Shown: one piece after another, positions 58,497-64,000 of the stretch
Position numbering within the stretch: the first letter of the stretch is position 1
Layout of the letters: every line of letters begins with the position of its first letter
From: Lactobacillus iners DSM 13335
GTDB lineage: Bacteria; Bacillota; Bacilli; Lactobacillales; Lactobacillaceae
Direction: 5' to 3'
DNA: 64,000 nt
Assembly (NCBI RefSeq): GCF_000160875.1
Contig: NZ_GG700805.1
Coordinates: 372,001-436,000 of the forward strand
The notes under the pieces: model-generated
Told to the model about the DNA's origin: nothing
The model's database searches: none
Seen by the model: the letters and a program-made list of their open reading frames with translations, nothing else
Translations under genes and position numbers: made by a program

Positions 58497-59129
58497 ATGT
58501 TGTTAGGAGAGAAAATCAGAAATGCACGCGTGGAAGCGGGTTTAACTCAGGAAGAACTTGCTGAAATGATTATGGTTTCGCGTGCTGCGGTAGCGAAGTG
58601 GGAAGGTGGTCGCGGTCTGCCGGATGTTGCAAATTTGAAGGTGATTGCGGATGCACTAGGTGTTACTGTCGACTATTTGTTGGATAAAGACAATGCTATT
58701 GATTTGTCAATCATTAAGAAGCCTATTGATGTAGCGAAGTATGGTCTTAATGCAAAATTGGGTGTTCGTAAGAAAATCAAGATAAAGGAACAAATTATTC
58801 GCGATGAATATGCAGACGCTGAAATTATTATGCTCACAGTGACGAAGTTTATTCCAAATTCGTCTGAAAAGTTTATGGATAATTTTATCGGGTGGATTAC
58901 TACTTTGTTCAGTGATATTCCTTTGTTTGATACCTTTGCATTCGGTAAAGCTGTAGAGAGTATTGGCAGTGCACAGTATTACTTGGTGAATAAAAAAGAA
59001 AAGCAATTTTTTGTGTTGATAACGGATGAGTATATTATTAGCAGAATGATGCGAGTAAAGTTCACTGATAAGAAGATGTGTGTTGGGGATAAGGAATTTA
59101 CTCAAGTTGGTAAGTTGCGTGATAAGTAA
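58497..59129 (+). CDS. XRE-family regulator with unknown C-terminal domain
   Basis: 210 residues. The helix-turn-helix (about 4-62) includes GLTQEELAEMIMVSRAAVAK and GRGLPDVANLKVIADALGVT. Residues 75-205 form an uncharacterised beta-rich domain (HTH proteins of this build often precede effector genes). GC-richer codons than the host (for example CGTGCTGCGGTAGCG) suggest an actinobacterial or clostridial donor. AAAGGAG precedes the ATG. The target is unknown; palindromes upstream suggest autoregulation. 59130-59394 shows no further gene. Confidence 0.82.
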   Translation: MLLGEKIRNARVEAGLTQEELAEMIMVSRAAVAKWEGGRGLPDVANLKVIADALGVTVDYLLDKDNAIDLSIIKKPIDVAKYGLNAKLGVRKKIKIKEQIIRDEYADAEIIMLTVTKFIPNSSEKFMDNFIGWITTLFSDIPLFDTFAFGKAVESIGSAQYYLVNKKEKQFFVLITDEYIISRMMRVKFTDKKMCVGDKEFTQVGKLRDK

Positions 59130-59394
59130 GAACCAGTAGTTGGTTCGGAATTGGTCAGAAGAATGTGTTTTTCAGTTTTGATTTTCGCATTCTCCTGATT
59201 TTTATTTTCCGCGTTTTGTACATGCTTTTAGTGTTTTGGCATGACAGTTGATCATAAGAAATGAAATTCGATTTTTGCACACATATAAAAGCATATTCTT
59301 TGCATCTAGCTAGTTTACTGAAATTATTTGACCTATGCGTCAAAAAAGTTCATTGGCACCAAGTCATGATTTTGACCATATTGTCGAATTTTCA

Positions 59395-59721
59395 TTATTT
59401 GTTGTTGATAATATTTTTGATGTTTCTGCCTGCATAAAAGATACGAACAACCGTCACGCTACATTTATCTTCATCTACGAGGTAAAAAGCCGTGTAGTTA
59501 TCTATGGGAACCCTGCGTATTCCCATAGAATGCCACGGCTCCCACTCTACAAGCGGATGGCGCATAGGCATAGTGTTAAGAGAGCGGATAGTTTTTCTAA
59601 TGCGACTCACCTGTTTTTCGGCTGTTTTAGGAACTTGCAAAGTAAAACGGATATACTCGTATAATTCGCTGAGATCAAGGAACGCTTGCGGAGAATAGAT
59701 GATGTTATAAGTTGTACTCAT
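59395..59721 (-). CDS. RelE/ParE-family toxin A, intact
   Basis: 108 residues. SLNTMPMRHPLVEW, RRVPIDNYTAFYLVDED and VVRIFYAGRNI are RelE-superfamily blocks. RelE-type toxins cleave mRNA on the ribosome; ParE-type poison gyrase, and I cannot decide which. The ATG overlaps the antitoxin stop (ATGA), a normal TA arrangement. A decayed copy lies at 49183. Confidence 0.87.
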   Translation of the reverse strand: MSTTYNIIYSPQAFLDLSELYEYIRFTLQVPKTAEKQVSRIRKTIRSLNTMPMRHPLVEWEPWHSMGIRRVPIDNYTAFYLVDEDKCSVTVVRIFYAGRNIKNIINNK

Positions 59722-60023
59722 GCACCATATTCCTTTGCAAAGAACAGATCTACTTCATCTGCACTATAAGATTTGCCAGATCTTAGAGAGTCTAAGCCTT
59801 TCTGCAATTCCTTATCCAACTCATCACGAGTGATACTGCCTAAAGCAATAGGTTTATTTACTGGCAGGCGAAGTTCAAAGGGCATGCCTTTTTGTAAAAC
59901 GATTTGACTATAAAGCATTTGAATTGCAGAAGACGGTGTTATGCCAAGCTGGTTCAAAATGCTTTCAGCATTTTCTTTAAGTGTGGTGTCGATTCGTGCA
60001 TATACAACATTGGTATTTGCCAT
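59718..60023 (-). CDS. RelB/DinJ-family antitoxin A, intact
   Basis: 101 residues. Ribbon-helix-helix N-terminus (MANTNVVYARIDTTLKENAE, LGITPSSAIQMLYSQIV) and a C-terminal toxin-binding tail (SYSADEVDLFFAKEYGA). ATG at 60023 with AAGGAGTGTG upstream. It should neutralise the RelE-like toxin and repress the operon. Confidence 0.88.
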   Translation of the reverse strand: MANTNVVYARIDTTLKENAESILNQLGITPSSAIQMLYSQIVLQKGMPFELRLPVNKPIALGSITRDELDKELQKGLDSLRSGKSYSADEVDLFFAKEYGA

Positions 60024-60112
60024 GATATTCACACTCCTTTCTGTCTGTATTTTACAAATTATAGCAAGCAATTGCAAGCTAGCGAAAGCAATATATTCAT
60101 TTCAGTGAGATA

Positions 60113-60199
60113 ATCTACGTCGAGACTGTAGTATTGATGATTAGCCGGGTGCAAATGTGCCCTTGTGCAGCAGGGCTTAGCGAGGGCTATTATAAAAGT
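60113..60199. repeat. Module-end block R5 (att relic 9, shortened)
   Basis: YVETVVLM then a 9-base loss relative to other copies, GATTAGCCGGGTGCAAATG, TGCCCTTGTGCAGCAGGG and GCGAGGGCTAT. The tail half is absent. 60200-60423 shows no further gene. Confidence 0.7.
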
Positions 60200-60423
60200 G
60201 TTGATAGCGATGAGTGAGCTTTTACTTATAACTCTCTTTTTTGAAACAATCAATTTTACAGCATAATACTAAATCAATCGGCAAGAGAGTCTAATTTATT
60301 CAATCATATGAATTAAAGATTATTAAATGGCTTTAGTTGACCTAAATTGCATGTATTGTAATGACAACGTGTTGAATATAAACTAATATTTTAGTATGAT
60401 AAAAGAAAAGGGAGGTACCGTAT

Positions 60424-60711
60424 ATGGCTACTACGAATTTAAATATCAGAACAGATAAGTAAATTAAAGAACAAGCTGATAAGATTTTTTCAGAACTAGG
60501 GCTTAATATGACGACAGCAATTAACATTTTTTTTGCGAACAACTATTCGTGAGAATGGGATTCCTTTTTCTCTTAAATTAGAGGCTCCGAATGATACAAC
60601 GATTGCTGCTATTGAGGAAGGTAGACGTATTGCGTCTGATCCTAGTGTAAAGGGTTATCGAAATATGGAAGATCTTAAGGGGCTCTTGATTTATGAGATA
60701 TGAAGTAAAAT
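60424..60711 (+). pseudogene. DinJ-type antitoxin C, decayed
   Basis: MATTNLNIRTDK, TAA, then IKEQADKIFSELGLNMTTAI in frame; a shift in a T8 run leads to RTTIRENGIPFSLKLEAPND and RIASDPSVKGYRNMEDLKG. DinJ architecture is clear. GGGAGGTACC RBS remains. Confidence 0.82.
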
Positions 60712-60800
60712 TTACGAACCAGTTCAAAAAAGACCTTAAATCAGCTAAGAAACAAAATAAAAATACGGATAGTCTTTTAAAAGTAATTGATGTTATATAG
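60693..60800 (+). pseudogene. YafQ-type toxin C, 3'-truncated
   Basis: MRYEVKFTNQFKKDLKSAKK then QNKNTDSLLKVIDVI and stop. YafQ toxins have about 90 residues; the catalytic second half is missing. Its start overlaps the antitoxin end, as in intact dinJ-yafQ pairs. Confidence 0.8.
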
Positions 60801-60901
60801 GCTGGGTACACATTCAGAATTGTTTAAGAAATAAAATGATGCCTTTGCGATAATTTTCCTATTGTTAAAAAGTGTAGATATACTACCCGTTCACTCAATC
60901 T

Positions 60902-61115
60902 CATGTGAGAGTGTTGTATTGATGTCAAGGGCTAATTAGGTGGGTGCAAATTTGCCCTTGTGTAGCAAGGCTTAGTGAGTGCTATCTTAAAAGGTTTAAT
61001 GCATGGCTGTTTTAGGCTGGGTTCTTGTGGTTTTTGAGCGTGTTTTGGCTGTTTGAGGAAACATGTCGACAGTGCACAGGATATTAAGTTAAAGGGTGCA
61101 CCCAGGCGGTAAATG
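60902..61115. repeat. Module-end block R6 (att relic 10)
   Basis: HVESVVLMSRAN with one base missing after CATGT, then GGTGGGTGCAAATTTGCC, GGCTGTTTTAGGCTGGGTTC, GAGGAAACATGTCGAC, GTGCACAGGATATTAAG and GTGCACCCAGG. After it GGTAAATGATAATTT matches the 3' end of the rgg pseudogene at 50101, so an rgg-type module once stood here. A half hairpin (ATTGTTAAAAAGTG) precedes it. Confidence 0.78.
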
Positions 61116-61135
61116 ATAATTTAGGGAGGCGTTTT

Positions 61136-62614
61136 ATGTCAGCAATTAAAATTCAAAACCTCACTTTCTCATATTATGGATATGTAAAACCGATATTTGA
61201 AAATGTATCGTTTTCCTTTGATACAAACTGGAAAACGGGATTGATAGGAAGAAATGGAATTGGTAAATCAACTCTATTTAAGTTACTGTTAAATCAAGAG
61301 ACTTATCAAGGTAAAATAAGCAAGGATGTTGAATTTGTTAAATTTCCACCAAATATAAGCGATACTTCAAAATTAGGGATTGATTTATATAAAGAACTAA
61401 TATCAGATGATGAAGAATGGAAGTTATTTAGAGAACTTAATTTGCTAAATGTAGATGAGAACCTTGTTTATAGGGAATTTAAAACTCTTTCTAAAGGGGA
61501 ACAAACAAAAATCCTTTTAGCTATTTTGTTTACAAAAGAAGATGGTTTTTTACTTATTGATGAACCAACAAACCATTTAGATATGAACGGAAGAAAAATT
61601 TTAAGTGAATATCTGAAAAGTAAAAAAGGTTTTTTGCTCATTTCTCATGATAGAAATTTTTTAGATGGATGTATCAATCATGTTATTTCTATTAACAGGA
61701 ATTCTATTGATGTCCAATCGGGAAATTTTACATCATGGTATGAAAATAAATTGATGAAAGACAAATTTGAAATCAGTAAAAATGAGAAATTAAGAAAAGA
61801 TATTAAACGCTTAAAAGAAGCTGCAAGACAAAGTAAAATTTGGTCTGATAAGATTGAGAATACTAAAAATGGTGTAAAAGTATCAGGGATAAAACCAGAC
61901 AAAGGGCGTATAGGTCATCAGTCAGCCAAGATGATGAAGAAGTCCAAGAATTTAGAACATAGACAAAATAAGGCAATAGAAGAAAAGCAGAGTTTACTAA
62001 AAGATATCGAAATAAAGGAAAGTCTATTACTGCATCCGCTACATCATCACAAAAATCCCCTAATATCGGTTAGCGAGTTATCAGCACACTATGGAGAAAG
62101 ACAGATCCTAAGTAATTTGAGCTTTGAGATAGAGCAAGGCGATATAGTGGCTATTAGTGGAAGAAATGGTAGTGGAAAATCAACCTTGATTAAAATTCTA
62201 TTAGGTATAAATCACGAGTATACAGGTGAGATAAAATTAGCAAGTAATTTAAAAATATCGTATATTCCTCAGGATACATCTAATTTATCAGGTAGCCTAA
62301 ATGAATATATTCACAGTCAAGATGTTGATGAAACATTATGTAAAACAATTCTAAGAAAATTAGATTTTGCAAGAGAATTATTTGAAATGGATATGATAGA
62401 TTATAGTGATGGACAAAAAAAGAAAGTTTTAATTGCCCTAAGTTTGTCGAAACCAGCCCATTTATTTATTTGGGATGAGCCGTTGAATTATATAGATGTA
62501 ATATCAAGAATACAGATTGAGGAAATTATAAAAGAAGCAAAGCCTACACTCATATTTGTGGAACACGATAAGCGATTTGTAGAAGATATCGCTAATAAAA
62601 TAATACAATTTTAA
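61136..62614 (+). CDS. ABC-F ribosomal protection protein (Lsa-like)
   Basis: 492 residues with two ABC domains and no membrane segments. GLIGRNGIGKST and SGRNGSGKST are the Walker A motifs; LSKGEQTK and YSDGQKKK the signatures; LLIDEPTNHLDM and IWDEPLNYIDV the Walker B regions. The long basic interdomain linker (about 200-305) is typical of antibiotic-resistance ABC-Fs. The opening (IKIQNLTFSYYGYVKPIFEN) and length resemble Lsa proteins, which protect ribosomes from lincosamides, streptogramin A and pleuromutilins. Spectrum inferred. RBS GGGAGG. Confidence 0.88.
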   Translation: MSAIKIQNLTFSYYGYVKPIFENVSFSFDTNWKTGLIGRNGIGKSTLFKLLLNQETYQGKISKDVEFVKFPPNISDTSKLGIDLYKELISDDEEWKLFRELNLLNVDENLVYREFKTLSKGEQTKILLAILFTKEDGFLLIDEPTNHLDMNGRKILSEYLKSKKGFLLISHDRNFLDGCINHVISINRNSIDVQSGNFTSWYENKLMKDKFEISKNEKLRKDIKRLKEAARQSKIWSDKIENTKNGVKVSGIKPDKGRIGHQSAKMMKKSKNLEHRQNKAIEEKQSLLKDIEIKESLLLHPLHHHKNPLISVSELSAHYGERQILSNLSFEIEQGDIVAISGRNGSGKSTLIKILLGINHEYTGEIKLASNLKISYIPQDTSNLSGSLNEYIHSQDVDETLCKTILRKLDFARELFEMDMIDYSDGQKKKVLIALSLSKPAHLFIWDEPLNYIDVISRIQIEEIIKEAKPTLIFVEHDKRFVEDIANKIIQF

Positions 62615-62721
62615 TTAAAATACAAAAAAGCGTATATGACAGTCGAGGAATCCTATTCATGTAAATTGTGTTGCAATATGCGATATAGTATTTTATGATA
62701 TGGGCATGGAGGTTAATTGAT

Positions 62722-63024
62722 ATGGCAGTTACTAAAAGTGCGAATGTGAATGTGAGAATACAAGAAAATATTAAGCAGCAGGCGGAGCAGATTTTGGAAA
62801 CAATTGGAATTTCTAGGGCTACGGCTATTGACATGTTTTATCGTCAAATCATTCTTAATAACGGCATTCCGTTTTCGCTTACTATTCCCAAGTCGCTTCC
62901 AGTGCAAGATGATATGGATGAGAAAACGTTTAACGCGTTGATGGCTAAAGGCTATGATCAGGCGGTTTGCGGTGATAGTTATCCGATAGATGATGTTTTT
63001 GAAGAGCTTGAACGAGGTCTTTAA
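62722..63024 (+). CDS. RelB/DinJ-family antitoxin B, intact
   Basis: 100 residues: MAVTKSANVNVRIQENIKQQ, ISRATAIDMFYRQIILNNG, tail SYPIDDVFEELERGL. Undamaged version of the copies at 55919 and 57625. GGAGGTTAATTGAT lies ahead of the ATG. The promoter-like region (TGTGTTGCAATATGCGATA) is conserved at all three copies. Confidence 0.9.
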   Translation: MAVTKSANVNVRIQENIKQQAEQILETIGISRATAIDMFYRQIILNNGIPFSLTIPKSLPVQDDMDEKTFNALMAKGYDQAVCGDSYPIDDVFEELERGL

Positions 63025-63347
63025 TGGATGAGTATAAGATAAAAGTCACTCGTCAGGCGAAAGAGCATCTTGCGATTGTTCGAGAATATATTGCCACTGA
63101 GTTAAAAGAGCCGATAGTGGCTAAAAGAATGCTCGAGCTGTTGAAGGAGGGAATGACGTCTTTACAGACGATGCCTTATCGTGTGAAAGCAATTGATGAG
63201 CAACCGTGGAGAAATCTTGGTTTTAGAAAAATACGCGTAAAAAATTATTATATTTACTTTTTGGTTGATGAGAATAGAAAAGAAGTTCAAATACTCGCGG
63301 TTATTTACGTTAGAAGAGATCAGGCTAAACAACTGGAACAATTGTAA
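63024..63347 (+). CDS. RelE/ParE-family toxin B, intact
   Basis: 107 residues. MDEYKIKVTRQAKEHL, QTMPYRVKAIDEQPWRNLGF, RKIRVKNYYIYFLVDE and ILAVIYVRRD are RelE/ParE blocks. The ATG shares one base with the antitoxin stop. In the two decayed copies everything between the antitoxin and QPW is deleted. Only this toxin copy of type B is functional by sequence. Confidence 0.9.
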   Translation: MDEYKIKVTRQAKEHLAIVREYIATELKEPIVAKRMLELLKEGMTSLQTMPYRVKAIDEQPWRNLGFRKIRVKNYYIYFLVDENRKEVQILAVIYVRRDQAKQLEQL

Positions 63348-63413
63348 TGTAACGCACTATTAAGCAGGTCTTAAACCTTTAGCTCATTTCTAAAAAATAT
63401 TATTGTTCCAACT

Positions 63414-63767
63414 ATGATTAAAAGTCCTATTAGTTATAAAGAAACTTATAAAAGTGCAATAGAACAAGACCCTTCAAGCCAAGAAAAACTAATACCGGTC
63501 AAAAATGTTAAGGCAAATATATTAATGATAGTAGGCGAAGATGATTTGATGTGGGATAGCTTTGCCATGGCAAAAAAAATAAAAGAGCAAAACCCTAATG
63601 CAAAGATTTATTCTTATAAAGAAGCAGGGCATATATTTGCAGGCAATGGTGTTTTAAATCTAGGAAGAATTAGAATTGCAACAGGTGGAACAACTGAAGG
63701 CAATGATAAAGCAAAAAGTGAATCAAGAAAAACTATTGCTGCTTTCTTAAAAGAAAATCATAAATAG
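63414..63767 (+). pseudogene. BAAT/acyl-CoA hydrolase C-terminal fragment
   Basis: 117 codons with ILMIVGEDDLMWDSFAMAKK and YKEAGHIFAGNGVLNLGR, the C-terminal acid and His part of the BAAT_C alpha/beta hydrolase family. The N-terminal half with the nucleophile is absent, and no RBS precedes the ATG. It joins directly to the end of toxin module B, where the usual hairpin is cut at AAACCTTTAGCTC. Confidence 0.75.
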
Positions 63768-63807
63768 ATAATTACTTGTGTGTTCAAAAATGATAAAAAT
63801 ATAGTAT

Positions 63808-63838
63808 TAAAGAAGTGGAATTAATCTACTTCTTTTTT
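63808..63838 (+). terminator. Terminator after the hydrolase fragment
   Basis: AAAGAAGT and ACTTCTTT arms with a T6 tail. 63839-64000 shows no gene. Confidence 0.75.
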
Positions 63839-64000
63839 ATTTAAAAATATGCTGTACAATATCATTTTTCGTCTTTTCATAAATTGAATACGGACAGTAG
63901 ATGGATGACATTTGAATGAAGATACCAAAATCTTTCATAAATTCTTTTTTACTTAGTTATAATCCATTGCCAAATTTAGAGTCTATATTGTAGGATGTAT

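Overview
The window looks like a chromosomal segment of a low-GC Lactobacillus of the delbrueckii group. The gene order pcrA-ligA-camS-gatC-gatA-gatB-dgkB, an IMP dehydrogenase without CBS domains, an L-2-hydroxyisocaproate dehydrogenase and very AT-rich codon use support this. A Lactobacillus iners-like host is my best guess, but that is inference. Bases 1 to about 34,490 are compact core genome and the rest, to the right edge, is a mosaic accessory region.

Core part. From the left: the end of mvaA and mvaS (mevalonate pathway), a tRNA-Gln, a lactate/hydroxyacid dehydrogenase, a tRNA-Tyr/tRNA-Gln pair and a GntR regulator. A MFS exporter and a divergent Rgg-type regulator follow, bracketed by 44-bp direct repeats. 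Next is a surface glycopolymer cluster (tagD, a CDP-glycerol glycerophosphotransferase, a Wzx flippase, tagA, two glycosyltransferases), then pncB-nadE for NAD. A yybP-ykoY-like manganese riboswitch precedes a P-type cation ATPase. guaB, tRNA-Leu, an ECF S component and a GH73 hydrolase come next, then the pcrA-to-dgkB operon, an L,D-transpeptidase, a Bax-inhibitor-1 family protein, an NhaC-type transporter behind a T-box leader (candidate Tyr specifier) and rlmD.

Accessory part (34.5-64 kb). The 3' end of rlmD is an integration hot spot. A short sequence resembling the last codons of rlmD-type genes (H-V-E-S-V-V-L-M-S then a stop) recurs at least ten times downstream, each time at the edge of a small cargo module. 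Several copies are preceded by a conserved hairpin (ACCTTTTAACGAT arm) and several are followed by a conserved block of about 200 bp with GTGCAC and TTAACGTTAA palindromes. Decayed large serine recombinase genes lie between them. I read this as tandem accretion of small integrative elements at the rlmD 3' end, leaving an array of relic att sites.

Cargo. Defence-like genes include a 1,244-residue nuclease-STAND NTPase resembling Avs proteins, a PD-(D/E)XK protein, a YhcG-like nuclease domain, a Fic protein inside phage head-gene relics and two unknown genes sitting in the same recombinase-flanked slot. Toxin-antitoxin modules are present in intact and decayed copies. Resistance and metabolic genes include an MccF-like peptidase, three Nudix hydrolases, a cytidine deaminase, CadD and an ABC-F protein.

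The most surprising item is a previously unannotated 23-codon gene ending in DIIIIVGG. It is a streptococcal-type SHP pheromone precursor lying divergent to a frameshifted rgg gene inside one module.
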